Below are positions 1 through 8,105 of a stretch of DNA of 45,798 nucleotides, piece by piece. The position numbers and the translations under genes are program-made. Each line of letters opens with the position of its first letter. Position 1 is the first letter of the stretch. This stretch comes from Acidimicrobiia bacterium (GTDB lineage: Bacteria; Actinomycetota; Acidimicrobiia; Acidimicrobiales; MedAcidi-G1), in NCBI GenBank assembly GCA_012959995.1, contig DUCC01000009.1, forward strand, positions 1-45,798. Reading direction: 5' to 3'. The notes under the pieces are model-generated. The model ran no database searches. It was given only the letters and a program-made list of their open reading frames with translations, and had not been told where the DNA came from.

Positions 1-2
1 AC

Positions 3-179
3 GGATGGTACGGCGGCGGCACCCGAGCCGCTCACGTGGCAGAACTCGATGCCCGCGGCTTAGGCCACGACGGAGTGCCCTCAGCGCCACCAACTACTAC
101 GACCACCACGGAAGCGTCTGAAGAAGGTGAAGGCGAAGGTGAAGGCGAAGGCGAAGGTGAAGGCGAAGGCGCCGAGTAG
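3..179 (+). CDS. C-terminal end of an unidentified protein with Thr-rich and Glu-Gly tail (partial)
   Basis: An open frame runs from the left edge to a TAG at 177-179. It encodes about 58 residues: a short ordered part containing GWYGGGTR and AELDARGLGHDG, then a Pro/Thr linker of six consecutive threonines, then eight Glu-Gly pairs ending in AE. Thr-rich linkers of this kind are common in secreted or surface proteins of Acidimicrobiia, so an extracytoplasmic protein is plausible. The domain that would name it lies outside the window. It is convergent with the aminotransferase gene, whose stop is only 7 bases away. Coding potential is inferred from the uninterrupted frame and the low-complexity but protein-like composition. 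Confidence 0.5.
   Translation, partial: GWYGGGTRAAHVAELDARGLGHDGVPSAPPTTTTTTEASEEGEGEGEGEGEGEGEGAE
123..170 (+). repeat. Hexanucleotide repeat GAAGGY, 8 copies
   Basis: Eight tandem copies of GAAGGT or GAAGGC are read in frame as Glu-Gly dipeptides at the C-terminus of the partial gene. The mix of T and C at the sixth base shows some drift, but the repeat remains a candidate for slippage and length variation. Confidence 0.85.
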
Positions 180-186
180 TGATGCT

Positions 187-1365
187 TTAAAGCTTTGGTA
201 AACCTGCAACCATTTGGTCGATCATCTGGTTTAACAACTCGGGGGCCACACCAAAGGTAAAGCGCACGTGGTTGGTTCCTTGGGCGCCAAAGTTTTCGCC
301 ATCTTGGCCAGCAATCCCGGTATGACGATGCAACCATTTGTCGGTGCGTTCATCTGGCGAATAAGCCGAAAAGTCAAGCCACCCCAAAAATGTTGCTTGC
401 GGCAAATGCACCCGCACCCGGGGCAACTCTGCCGCCAAGCGATCAACCAGACAATGACGATTAGCATCAAGGATCAGTTTCATTTCATCTAACCAACCTT
501 GGCCGTTATCCCAAGCAGCGACGGTGGCTTCGGCCCCCATGCGGTTGGCGCCCCCACCCAAAAGTTTGGCAGAGACGCTTTGAAGGTTTTCCAAAAGATT
601 CTCGTTGGCTGTTTGGGCCACCGCACATTTAATACCACCAAACCCAAAGGTCTTAACGCCGGAAGCCAAGGTGACCGTGCAGGCCTCGGCGCCCGGAATG
701 GCCAACATCGGAATGTGCTTAGCGCCAGGGTGCACTAAGTCACCGTGGATTTCATCAGAAATAATCTTCACATTGTGTTGGGTGGCTAAAGCCACAATGC
801 GGGCTAGCTCGGCTTCGGTAAAGACCACCCCGGTCGGGTTATGAGGATGGCAAATCACCATTAAACGAATACCGGGGTCGCCGGCCAGCAAAGATTCCAG
901 CCCATCAAGATCGTTATGCCACCCCTGGTCATCTCTATACATAGGCCATTCCACCTGGCGACGGGCGGTGCTGGGACTGATATCTAAAAATGGCGGATAA
1001 ATAGGGGTTGAAATAACTACCCCGTCGCCGGGTTGGGTAAAGACCTCTACGCCCAGCCAAATACCTTGCAACACGTTTTCGGTCAAAATTCCTAACTCAG
1101 GGTCAGGCGTCCAACCATGCCGTTGGGTGGTCCAACGCGAAAAAGATCCCAACACGTTTTCGGGTTCAAAATGGTAGCCAAAAGCCCCACCGGCTACCAA
1201 CTCGTGCAACCGAGTACGCACCTCGGGGGGCGCCCCTAAGTCATGTTCGGCCAACCAAGCGGCTTGGGCATCCCCATAGCGGGTCCATTTAGCCATGCGC
1301 ACCTGTCGACGGCCATCTGGCGAAAGGTCTGGCACGGGAAGGTTTTCGTACAGAGATTCAGGCAT
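187..1365 (-). CDS. PLP-dependent aminotransferase, MalY/PatB (C-S lyase) type
   Basis: This 392-residue fold-type I PLP enzyme resembles the MalY/PatB branch, whose members cleave cystathionine or other cysteine conjugates or act as aminotransferases. Visible landmarks are the HNPTG motif with Asn176, the SDEIH motif with Asp204 contacting the pyridine nitrogen, the family-typical HGDLVHPG stretch after it, and the Schiff-base lysine Lys238 in SGVKTF. Length is normal for the family. It is the last gene of a minus-strand run behind the dihydrolipoyl dehydrogenase gene, 60 bases downstream. A role feeding 2-oxoacids (pyruvate, 2-oxobutyrate) to the neighbouring dehydrogenase complex is possible but only inferred from position. 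The exact substrate cannot be read from the sequence. Confidence 0.85.
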   Translation of the reverse strand: MPESLYENLPVPDLSPDGRRQVRMAKWTRYGDAQAAWLAEHDLGAPPEVRTRLHELVAGGAFGYHFEPENVLGSFSRWTTQRHGWTPDPELGILTENVLQGIWLGVEVFTQPGDGVVISTPIYPPFLDISPSTARRQVEWPMYRDDQGWHNDLDGLESLLAGDPGIRLMVICHPHNPTGVVFTEAELARIVALATQHNVKIISDEIHGDLVHPGAKHIPMLAIPGAEACTVTLASGVKTFGFGGIKCAVAQTANENLLENLQSVSAKLLGGGANRMGAEATVAAWDNGQGWLDEMKLILDANRHCLVDRLAAELPRVRVHLPQATFLGWLDFSAYSPDERTDKWLHRHTGIAGQDGENFGAQGTNHVRFTFGVAPELLNQMIDQMVAGLPKL

Positions 1366-1425
1366 GGGTTCAGACTATGGGACACAAAGATCATTCAGGC
1401 AACCGAACCGCGAGAATTTTGGCCC

Positions 1426-2832
1426 CTAAGATTTCTCGTTTTTGGACACACGAGAAACATGCACCGGGCGCCCGGCTAAGCCGAGTGCGGCTTCCATAAT
1501 GCTTTCTCCCAAAGTGGGGTGAGCATGAATGGTGCGGGCCAGATCCTCAACGGCGGCCGCCATCTCGATAGCTAAAACTGCTTCGCCAGCCAACTCGGCC
1601 ACGTGGCTACCCACGGCATGCACACCTACTACGGTGCCGGCGTCATCAGCCACCACGGTGACAAACCCCTCACTGTCGCCCATTGTGCGGGCCCGACCCG
1701 AAGCCGCAAACGGAAAACGGAAAGACTCAAGCCCTTGCTTTTTGGCTTGGCTTGGGTCCACCCCCACCGACAAAACTTGCGGGTCGGAAAAAACAATCAT
1801 GGGGATGACCGTGGGGTCAAAAACTTCGGCACCCCCGCAAGCCACCTCGGCGGCCACCTCAGCTTCAGCGGTTGCTTTGTGCGCCAACGCCGGGCCTTCG
1901 GTCAGATCGCCAATCACAAAAATATGGTCAGCGGCCCGTCGCTGGGCATCAACATCCACCAACCCCTGGCTATTGATCAACACCCCGGCTTCTCGTAGCC
2001 CTACCGTGTCGCTGTTGGGGCGGCGGCCCACCACCACACAGATTTTGTCCGCAGGCAACGCTACCGAACCCTTGGGGCCCGCAACCAAAAGGCCTTCACT
2101 TTCTAGCTTTTGCGCTCGGTGATTAAGCAACAGCGCCACCCCGAGTTTTTCTAAGCCCCGAGCCACCAAACCAGCCACCCGTTTATCAAAGCCAGTAAGT
2201 AACTGTTTTTCTGCTTCGACAATGGTGACGTGGCTACCCAACTTGGCAAAAGCCGTCGCCAACTCAACCCCGATGTAGCCGCCGCCCACCAGAACAAGGT
2301 TTTCTGGTAATTTGCTCGAAAAAAGCAATTCTGTAGAACCCACCACTCGTTGCCCATCAACAGGCAGGTCAGGTAAATCAATAGGCCGCGAACCAGTCGC
2401 CACGATCACATCAGCAAACTCAAAATGACTCAGCGAGTCGCCGTGTTCTACTGCCACTCGGTTCGGCCGGCTAAAACGAGCAGTGCCCGAAATAAGCTGA
2501 ACCCCCGCTTGGCTAAGCAACTGTGCCACCCCGCCGGTTAGGTCAGAAACGATTTGCTGCAAATGGCTTTGAACCTGCGCCATGTCGATAGAGGTAGTGG
2601 CTGCTACTCCCCAGCCGGCAACCCGCCCCGGTAGAGCGGCGGCATCGGCAACTTCTAAAAGCGCCTTAGAAGGAATGCACCCCACGTTGAGACAAACACC
2701 CCCGAGGTGTTCTTTTTCAATCAAAGTAACCGTTCGGCCCAACCTTGCCCCGTGCAACGCTGCGGCGTAACCACCCGGGCCGCCGCCAATAACCAAAAGG
2801 TCGAGGCTTTCCGCCACTTCACCTACCACCAT
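1426..2832 (-). CDS. lpdA: Dihydrolipoyl dehydrogenase (E3)
   Basis: This 468-residue flavoprotein is the E3 subunit that reoxidises the dihydrolipoyl arm of E2 using NAD+. The FAD-binding glycine motif GGGPGGY is near residues 16-22. The redox-active disulfide pair Cys47/Cys52 lies in GGVCLNVGC, a second dinucleotide-binding GGGYIG motif sits mid-protein, and the C-terminal interface carries the catalytic His438 and Glu443 in HAHPTLGE. The ATG overlaps the E2 stop by one base (TAATG), so translation is likely coupled. All catalytic residues expected for the family are present. Confidence 0.95.
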   Translation of the reverse strand: MVVGEVAESLDLLVIGGGPGGYAAALHGARLGRTVTLIEKEHLGGVCLNVGCIPSKALLEVADAAALPGRVAGWGVAATTSIDMAQVQSHLQQIVSDLTGGVAQLLSQAGVQLISGTARFSRPNRVAVEHGDSLSHFEFADVIVATGSRPIDLPDLPVDGQRVVGSTELLFSSKLPENLVLVGGGYIGVELATAFAKLGSHVTIVEAEKQLLTGFDKRVAGLVARGLEKLGVALLLNHRAQKLESEGLLVAGPKGSVALPADKICVVVGRRPNSDTVGLREAGVLINSQGLVDVDAQRRAADHIFVIGDLTEGPALAHKATAEAEVAAEVACGGAEVFDPTVIPMIVFSDPQVLSVGVDPSQAKKQGLESFRFPFAASGRARTMGDSEGFVTVVADDAGTVVGVHAVGSHVAELAGEAVLAIEMAAAVEDLARTIHAHPTLGESIMEAALGLAGRPVHVSRVSKNEKS

Positions 2833-4082
2833 TAGAAAATGTCCCCAGCGAGAAGTTTTTGCGGATCAGCCAAATAGCCCAAGACCTCATGGCGAAATGC
2901 TTCCAGTAAGTCGCCATCGACCAGTCGGTGATCGGCTCCCATGACGATGGGCAAAGCGGGCCGAGCCACCACCTGACCGTCGACCACTAGGGGCCGGTCG
3001 GCAATGCGGCCCATGCCCCAAATAGCAGATTGGCCGGGTGGGATAATCGGCAAAGCCCAGCGGCCACCCAATGACCCGTAGTTAGTAACGGTAAACGTGC
3101 CACCCGAAAGGTCAGCCACCGACAGGCTGCCCGAGCGACCCCGTTGGGCCAGGTCGGCAATGACTTGACAGATTTCTGCCACGTTCAGGTGGTCAGCGTT
3201 TTTGATTACCGGAACGACCAACCCCGTTTCGGTAGCCACCGCAACCCCGATGTTTACGTGGTCAGGGATAACTACTTCTTGCGTGTCTTCCCCAGAATTA
3301 ATGTGCCCATTAACCATGGGGAAACGCCGCAACGCCCGAGCCAAAGCAGCAATCGTCAAACCCAATGGGGTCAGAGGCATGCTAGAAGCTTTTGACTCCT
3401 GGCAAAAGCCCAGCAAGACGCTGGCATCAATTTCATCCAGAGAATGGATATGAGGGATCTCGCTCCAAGACTGCGCCATGTTGCGAGCTATCGCACCCCG
3501 CACCCCCCGCAAGGGGTGCCGGCCAGCGGGCATAACGCCCAGACCGGGGTCGAGGGAGCGAGCAGCGCCCCCCTGGTTACCGGTAGAAAAACTCTGGACA
3601 TCCTCTAACAAAATGCGCCCGCCGGGGCCACTGCCGGGCACCTGAGTTAAATCCACACCAAGGTCCCGAGCGAATTTTCGAGTAGCCGGTGCCGCTTTAG
3701 GCCGGGTACCCGGAGAAACAGATGATGAAGGTGCCGCAGCGGCGAAAGGAGGCGGGCTGCCCAAGGTTGACGGGGGAGTGGCGGCCGGTGTTTCTGCTGG
3801 AGCCTTGGCAGACGTTTCCCGCTCTTCAAAATCTTGTTTGACCGTTACCCCGTCGTCGATTTCAATGAGTAACTGGCCGACCAGAATGCGTTGGCCTTCC
3901 ACGCCTCCCAACACAGCCACCCGACCGGCAACCGGTGAAGGCAACTCCGAACTGGCTTTATCGGTCAACACCTCAACGAGCGGTTGGTCGCGGACCACAA
4001 CATCGCCCACTTCGACCAGCCATTCAACGATCTCGGCTTCTTCGAGGCCCTCACCAATGTCGGGCAACAAAAACTGAAACAT
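2832..4082 (-). CDS. 2-oxoacid dehydrogenase E2, dihydrolipoamide acyltransferase
   Basis: This is the core subunit of a pyruvate or branched-chain 2-oxoacid dehydrogenase complex, 416 residues. An N-terminal lipoyl domain (about 1-80) carries the lipoylated Lys42 in LTDKASSE. A Pro/Ala-rich linker follows, then a peripheral-subunit-binding domain around 130-165 (ATRKFARDLGV, GPGGRI), and then the acyltransferase domain. The catalytic motif DHRLVDGD places His385 and Asp389 near the C-terminus. There is only one lipoyl domain, unlike the two or three in the mycobacterial DlaT/SucB type. Its ATG lies directly on the E1 beta stop. Whether pyruvate or branched-chain oxoacids are the substrate cannot be decided from sequence alone. 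Confidence 0.92.
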   Translation of the reverse strand: MFQFLLPDIGEGLEEAEIVEWLVEVGDVVVRDQPLVEVLTDKASSELPSPVAGRVAVLGGVEGQRILVGQLLIEIDDGVTVKQDFEERETSAKAPAETPAATPPSTLGSPPPFAAAAPSSSVSPGTRPKAAPATRKFARDLGVDLTQVPGSGPGGRILLEDVQSFSTGNQGGAARSLDPGLGVMPAGRHPLRGVRGAIARNMAQSWSEIPHIHSLDEIDASVLLGFCQESKASSMPLTPLGLTIAALARALRRFPMVNGHINSGEDTQEVVIPDHVNIGVAVATETGLVVPVIKNADHLNVAEICQVIADLAQRGRSGSLSVADLSGGTFTVTNYGSLGGRWALPIIPPGQSAIWGMGRIADRPLVVDGQVVARPALPIVMGADHRLVDGDLLEAFRHEVLGYLADPQKLLAGDIF

Positions 4083-5059
4083 CAGGCCGCCAACACCTTG
4101 CGAACCGCCGCCGTAATGCGAGCCTCATCAGGCACATAAATATCTTCTAATAAACCCACCGGGTAAGGCACGTCGTAGCCAGTAACCCGCTCTACCGGCG
4201 CCTCAAGCGAATAAAAGCACTCTTCGTTAATGGTGGCGATGACCTCCGCCGCAAACCCAGCAGTGGTAGGGGCCTCTTGGGTCACGACCACCCGGCCGCA
4301 AGCACGCACCGCATCGCCAATGGCTTCAAGATCCAGCGGCACCAGCGAACGTAAATCCAACACCTGCACCGAGGCGCCCTCTTTGGCCAACCGGTCTGCG
4401 CTACGGCAAGCCAAAGAAACCTGATGACTCCAAGCAATAATTACCACATCGGTGCCTTCCCGAGCCACCCGTGCTTTGCCCAACGGCACCAGATACTCGC
4501 CGTCTGGCACCTCGTCTTTGATGCCTCGGTAACCGCGTAACGGTTCTAAAAACAAGACCGGGTCGGGGTCACGAATAGCAGAAGCCAACAACCCTTTGGC
4601 ATCGGCCGCCGTGGCCGGCAAAACCACTTTCAACCCGGGAATGTTGGCAAATAAAGCTTCTAAAGAGTCCGAATGCAACTCTGGGGTACGCACCCCTCCG
4701 CCGAAGGGAGAACGAATAGTAATCGACGAAGAAAAACGCCCCTGATAGCGATTACGCAGGCGAGCAATTTGGCCCCCAATTTGATGCATGGCCTGGAGAG
4801 AAAAACCCAAGAACTGCATTTCGATAACCGGCACCAAACCAGCCATAGCCAAGCCCACCGCTGAGCCAGCAATAACCCCCTCAGCCAACGGCATATCGGT
4901 GACCCGCTGCTCACCAAACTTTTCGTACAGTCCTTCGGTGGCCCGAAAAACACCACCCACATGGCCGACGTCTTCGCCTAGCACCACCACCCGTTCATCA
5001 CGAGCCATTTCAAAATGCAAAGACTCGTTAATGGCCTGCAACATGTTCAGTTCAGCCAT
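4082..5059 (-). CDS. 2-oxoacid dehydrogenase E1 component, beta subunit
   Basis: This is the transketolase-type beta subunit of the thiamine-diphosphate E1 enzyme, 325 residues from the chosen start. Family landmarks are the N-terminal INESLHFEM, GEDVGHVGGVF, the MPLAEGVIAG segment and a C-terminal GYDVPYP. A longer frame reaches 5143, but the ATG at 5057-5059 is preceded at proper spacing by GGAGGT and begins the conserved MAELNMLQA start, so I use it. It overlaps the end of the E1 alpha gene by 8 bases, consistent with coupled synthesis of the two subunits of one heterotetramer. Confidence 0.93.
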   Translation of the reverse strand: MAELNMLQAINESLHFEMARDERVVVLGEDVGHVGGVFRATEGLYEKFGEQRVTDMPLAEGVIAGSAVGLAMAGLVPVIEMQFLGFSLQAMHQIGGQIARLRNRYQGRFSSSITIRSPFGGGVRTPELHSDSLEALFANIPGLKVVLPATAADAKGLLASAIRDPDPVLFLEPLRGYRGIKDEVPDGEYLVPLGKARVAREGTDVVIIAWSHQVSLACRSADRLAKEGASVQVLDLRSLVPLDLEAIGDAVRACGRVVVTQEAPTTAGFAAEVIATINEECFYSLEAPVERVTGYDVPYPVGLLEDIYVPDEARITAAVRKVLAA

Positions 5060-6053
5060 GATGACCTCCGGAAGCAAGCAAAGCGGCACGCTGACGGGCC
5101 ATGCGCGGCGTGTCCTCGGCATAGCAGTGATCCAGGACAGCATCGGGGCTCAACGGCCACTGGCACGCCCGCTCAAAGGAGGCGTCAAAAAGGTCTAAGG
5201 CAGATTGGGCTACCTCTGCATGGTGAGCATCGTCCCAGAGCCCTTCGCTGCTCAGTAGTTCACGGTATTTGGTTACCGGGTCGTTGTCTTGAGCGGCCAC
5301 TAAGTCTTCGGGCGGCACATAAAGGGTAGGGTCATCAGCCGTCGTGTGCGGGCCAAGGCGGTACAAACTGGCCTCAATCAAAGTCGGGCCACCCCCATTG
5401 CGCGCCCGATCTCGAGCCTCGGAAACCGCAAGGTGCACAGCCTCAGGGTCGGTGCCGTCAACGGTCACCCCAGGAAAACCAAAAGCAGCTGCTTTAGCGG
5501 CGTAAGAATCAGCAGCCGTTTGTTTACGGCTGGGAGTTGAAATGGCCCACTGATTGTTCACGCAAAGAAAAATCACCGGCGTTTTAAGCACCCCAGCCAG
5601 ATTGCCCGCTTCGTAAAAATCCCCTTCTGAACTCGACCCATCGCCAAACGAAACCAGCGCCACCCCAGGGTCGTCACGTAACGTCATGCCCCACGCCAAA
5701 CCCACCGCGTGAGGAATCTGCGTAGCCAAAGAAATCTGACAAGGCAGCGCTCGGATGGGTTCAGGGATAAAACCACCAGCAGGGTGCCCCAAGTTATAAA
5801 GCAAGTAGCGGTCCAAAACCTCCGGACCGTAACGCATCAAAGCCAACGCCTCTCGGTATTGGGGAACAAACCAATCAACCTCAGGGTCTAGGGCATGGAC
5901 CGCCCCCACAAAAGTTGCTTCATGGCCATCGATGGGGGCCAAAGTGCCGACCCGGCCTTGGCGTTGCAGGTTCCATAAACGCCCCGCTTGGGTACGCGCC
6001 GCAACCATGTCGGTAAGCATGGACAGGCGATCAGCATCAGACAAAATAGTCAC
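5052..6053 (-). CDS. 2-oxoacid dehydrogenase E1 component, alpha subunit
   Basis: This 333-residue subunit binds thiamine diphosphate. The TPP motif starts with GDGSSSEGDF at 137-146 and closes with NN at 166-167. The phosphorylation-loop region reads YRLGPHTTADDPTLY, a form shared by pyruvate and branched-chain 2-oxoacid dehydrogenases. The start is a GTG at 6051-6053. This is the first gene of the operon E1 alpha, E1 beta, E2, E3, aminotransferase, so its promoter must lie in the 317-base gap upstream, where a palindrome is found. pdhA and bkdA are both possible names; I leave the symbol empty. Confidence 0.93.
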   Translation of the reverse strand: MTILSDADRLSMLTDMVAARTQAGRLWNLQRQGRVGTLAPIDGHEATFVGAVHALDPEVDWFVPQYREALALMRYGPEVLDRYLLYNLGHPAGGFIPEPIRALPCQISLATQIPHAVGLAWGMTLRDDPGVALVSFGDGSSSEGDFYEAGNLAGVLKTPVIFLCVNNQWAISTPSRKQTAADSYAAKAAAFGFPGVTVDGTDPEAVHLAVSEARDRARNGGGPTLIEASLYRLGPHTTADDPTLYVPPEDLVAAQDNDPVTKYRELLSSEGLWDDAHHAEVAQSALDLFDASFERACQWPLSPDAVLDHCYAEDTPRMARQRAALLASGGHHG

Positions 6054-6105
6054 CTACTGACCCTACCGCGGGCTCTCATCGCGGCGCCAGTAAAAAGTGT
6101 CAGAA

Positions 6106-6122
6106 GTCACTAAATTAGTGAC
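6106..6122. promoter_or_regulatory. Perfect 8+1+8 palindrome upstream of the oxoacid dehydrogenase operon
   Basis: The sequence GTCACTAA-A-TTAGTGAC is a perfect inverted repeat, 53 bases before the E1 alpha GTG. Its size and symmetry fit the binding site of a dimeric repressor such as a GntR- or TetR-family protein. It is flanked by two direct copies of AAAAGTGTC at 6093-6101 and 6136-6144. No regulator gene is adjacent, so the binding protein is unknown. The site could instead serve the 6C RNA promoter on the other strand. Confidence 0.45.
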
Positions 6123-6201
6123 CGCCAGAGCCATGAAAAGTGTCGCTTATTGGCTACGGTAAACCACACAACGGTCCCACCTTTTCGGGGCCTTCAATCT
6201 C

Positions 6202-6280
6202 CGGTTTCGATTCATTCACCCCCCCGAATCGAAATCGTGAGCATAAGCACTTCCCGCCTACCCCCCTTGGCGGGAAGTGC
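6202..6280 (+). ncRNA. 6C RNA (two hairpins with poly-C loops)
   Basis: Two tandem perfect hairpins lie on the plus strand. The first pairs 6202-6213 with 6226-6237 (12 bp, one G-U) around a 12-base loop containing seven consecutive C. The second pairs 6247-6258 with 6269-6280 (12 bp) around a 10-base loop with six consecutive C. This is the defining architecture of the 6C RNA, a small RNA of Actinobacteria whose C-rich loops pair with G-rich ribosome-binding regions of target mRNAs in mycobacteria. The true 5' end is probably somewhat upstream. No U-run follows the second stem, so the 3' end is uncertain. The next gene starts 90 bases downstream. Confidence 0.85.
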
Positions 6281-6370
6281 CATTTATCTGGCGATTTGCT
6301 TGGCGGAGCAAACAGCGGCCCACCCAGTTTGGGGTTTGGGCAGAAACACCAAGTGGTTTAAGGTGGTCTT

Positions 6371-6829
6371 ATGGCCAACAATCACCGAAACAAAATACGC
6401 ATGAGCGACCAAGAACAAACCGCCTTCATTGAAGAGAAAAAAAGTTTGCAGGTGGCCACGCTTAACGCCGATGGGTCACCGCACCTATCAACTCTTTGGT
6501 TTGCCCTAGTGGACAACAAAATAGTTTTCGAAACTTACACCCGTTCGCAAAAAATAGTGAACCTCCACCGAGACCCTCGCATCACCGTTTTGGTAGAAGA
6601 CGGATTGGAATACCAAAACCTCCGCGGGGTAATGATTCAAGGCACCGCCACCCTGCACGAAGACCAAGAGGCGGTTCAAGGTTTTGCTCGAGAAGTGGTG
6701 TTACGAAACGAACCCGAAGTACCCGCCGAACTCGTTGACCAAGTAGCGGCCCGCATGGCGGCGAAACGCACCGCAGTGGTTATCGAGCCCACAAAAACCA
6801 TTTCCTGGGACCACACCAAACTGGGGTAA
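6371..6829 (+). CDS. PPOX-class split-barrel flavin/F420-dependent protein
   Basis: This 152-residue protein has the split beta-barrel of the pyridoxamine-phosphate-oxidase-like superfamily, in the branch that in Actinobacteria usually binds the deazaflavin F420. The pattern KSLQVATLNADGSPHLSTLWF near residues 24-44 and RDPRITVLVED in the middle are typical. AAGGTGG precedes the chosen ATG; an internal ATG at 6401 lacks such a site. The substrate is unknown, since members reduce varied small molecules or merely bind cofactor. It follows the 6C RNA on the same strand. Confidence 0.8.
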   Translation: MANNHRNKIRMSDQEQTAFIEEKKSLQVATLNADGSPHLSTLWFALVDNKIVFETYTRSQKIVNLHRDPRITVLVEDGLEYQNLRGVMIQGTATLHEDQEAVQGFAREVVLRNEPEVPAELVDQVAARMAAKRTAVVIEPTKTISWDHTKLG

Positions 6830-6889
6830 GAGCCCCAGGCAAGGCATTAATAAAGATTTCTTGCTTTTGTGTCCAACTCTTGATCTAGC

Positions 6890-7603
6890 ATGGGGGCAAT
6901 GGAAGCATTGTTTGCGGTGCAAGAAGAAGATACGAACCTTCGGCAACTCCAGCATCGCCATGAGCATCTTCCCGAAGCCGAACACTTAGCGGAGTTAAAA
7001 GCTGCCCACGCGGCACAGGTGGCCGCTCAACAAAATTTGGCCGCCGAAAGCCTTGAATCTATGCAGCGACAAAAACGCTACGAACAAGAAGTAGCGGCGG
7101 TAGAAGCCCGCATCGCCGACCTTGACCAGAAACTCTATGGCGGCATGATTACCTCGCCTAAAGACGCCAGCAGCCTGAGTAACGAAATAACCCTTCTTAA
7201 AGAACGCCAAGACGGCTTGGAAGAAAAAGTCTTGGAATACATGGAAATCCTCGAACCGCTTAATGAGCAACTTGAAGAGATGAACCGGACGAAGGAAGAA
7301 CAAGAAAAAGAAATCGAACAAGCCACGGCGGTATTTCAAAAAACCGAAGCCGAACTCCTGGGCGACAAAGCAGCAGCCGAAAAAAGACGAGACGACGCTG
7401 CAGAACAAACCGACCCGGGCTTACTGGTCCGCTATGAAGGCCTTCGTCGATCTTTTGGAGCCAGCGTGATTGTTCGTTTTGACGGCCATAGTTGCCAAGG
7501 CTGCCCCACAACAATGCCCGCCATGGAAGCCGACCGCTTCAAAGGAATGGATGAAGGGACAATGTCCGACTGCAACGAATGCGGTCGCCTTGTTGTGCGC
7601 TAA
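6890..7603 (+). CDS. Coiled-coil protein with C-terminal C4 zinc ribbon
   Basis: The protein has 237 residues. Residues about 5-180 are rich in Glu, Gln, Lys and Ala with heptad-like spacing, predicting a long antiparallel coiled coil. The C-terminal 40 residues carry two CxxC pairs (CQGC and CNEC), forming a zinc ribbon of the zf-RING_7 / CT398-like family. Members are widespread in Actinobacteria next to a phosphatase/phosphoglycerate-mutase gene, as here, and have been proposed to act as adaptors in nucleic-acid transactions; the function is not established. The following membrane protein starts 3 bases after its stop, so they are probably cotranscribed. Confidence 0.8.
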   Translation: MGAMEALFAVQEEDTNLRQLQHRHEHLPEAEHLAELKAAHAAQVAAQQNLAAESLESMQRQKRYEQEVAAVEARIADLDQKLYGGMITSPKDASSLSNEITLLKERQDGLEEKVLEYMEILEPLNEQLEEMNRTKEEQEKEIEQATAVFQKTEAELLGDKAAAEKRRDDAAEQTDPGLLVRYEGLRRSFGASVIVRFDGHSCQGCPTTMPAMEADRFKGMDEGTMSDCNECGRLVVR

Positions 7604-7606
7604 ACC

Positions 7607-8089
7607 ATGGTGATTTGGTTCGCCGTTTTGGCGCTAATAGGTGTGGCACTCGTTTTTGATAGCGCGAACCTGGATTACCGCTTGGTGATGGCCGGCGCTT
7701 TGTTGCCTACCTTCGAAGGATTATTGGGGCACCCTTGGGTAGGACACACCTTGGTGACACCGGTAGCGGTGATGGCTTTTATCATGCTGGTGGCTCGAGG
7801 GAAACGCCTAGTGCAACGTCGCTGGTTGGGGGTACCCATCGGCATGTTTGCTCACCTAGTGCTTGACGGTACGTGGGCCAACACCCAAGTTTTTTGGTGG
7901 CCATTTGCCGGTTGGGGCAAACTCGGCGAAGCACAAGTGCCGGAGCTCTCTCGAGGCACAACAGGCTGGGTCTTTGAAGCCTTGGCCCTGCTACTGGCTG
8001 GCTGGGCCTGGCAGCGTTTTGGTTTGGGAAACCCCGCCAAACGCCAAGACCTCTGGAAAAATGGCCGGCTTAGCGGCCTGAGCCGCTGA
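7607..8089 (+). CDS. Conserved membrane protein, YdjM-like metal-dependent hydrolase type
   Basis: The protein has 160 residues and several hydrophobic segments (about 2-20, 47-63 and 125-137). The middle holds GHTLV and HLVLDGTW, His- and Asp-containing motifs resembling membrane-bound YdjM-like hydrolases. The WWPFAGW motif is typical of the actinobacterial relatives. It lies between the zinc-ribbon protein and the histidine phosphatase in one tight plus-strand group. The biochemical activity is unknown, and the assignment rests on the spacing of His and Asp in the membrane context. Confidence 0.65.
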   Translation: MVIWFAVLALIGVALVFDSANLDYRLVMAGALLPTFEGLLGHPWVGHTLVTPVAVMAFIMLVARGKRLVQRRWLGVPIGMFAHLVLDGTWANTQVFWWPFAGWGKLGEAQVPELSRGTTGWVFEALALLLAGWAWQRFGLGNPAKRQDLWKNGRLSGLSR

Positions 8090-8105
8090 TGCTGAGTATT
8101 TACTA

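Noticed and set aside
123-170. CRISPR-like repeat
   Set aside because: It is an uninterrupted in-frame hexamer repeat without spacers.
5060-5143. 28-residue N-terminal extension of E1 beta
   Set aside because: It is only the overlap with E1 alpha in another frame; the ATG at 5059 has a strong ribosome-binding site.
6247-6280. Rho-independent terminator for the flanking genes
   Set aside because: The stem is strong but no U-run follows on either strand, and the paired upstream hairpin with a C-loop is better explained by 6C RNA.
6140-6404. Two overlapping plus-strand frames of 73 and 84 codons
   Set aside because: They run through the 6C hairpins, lack a ribosome-binding site and have no recognisable motif.
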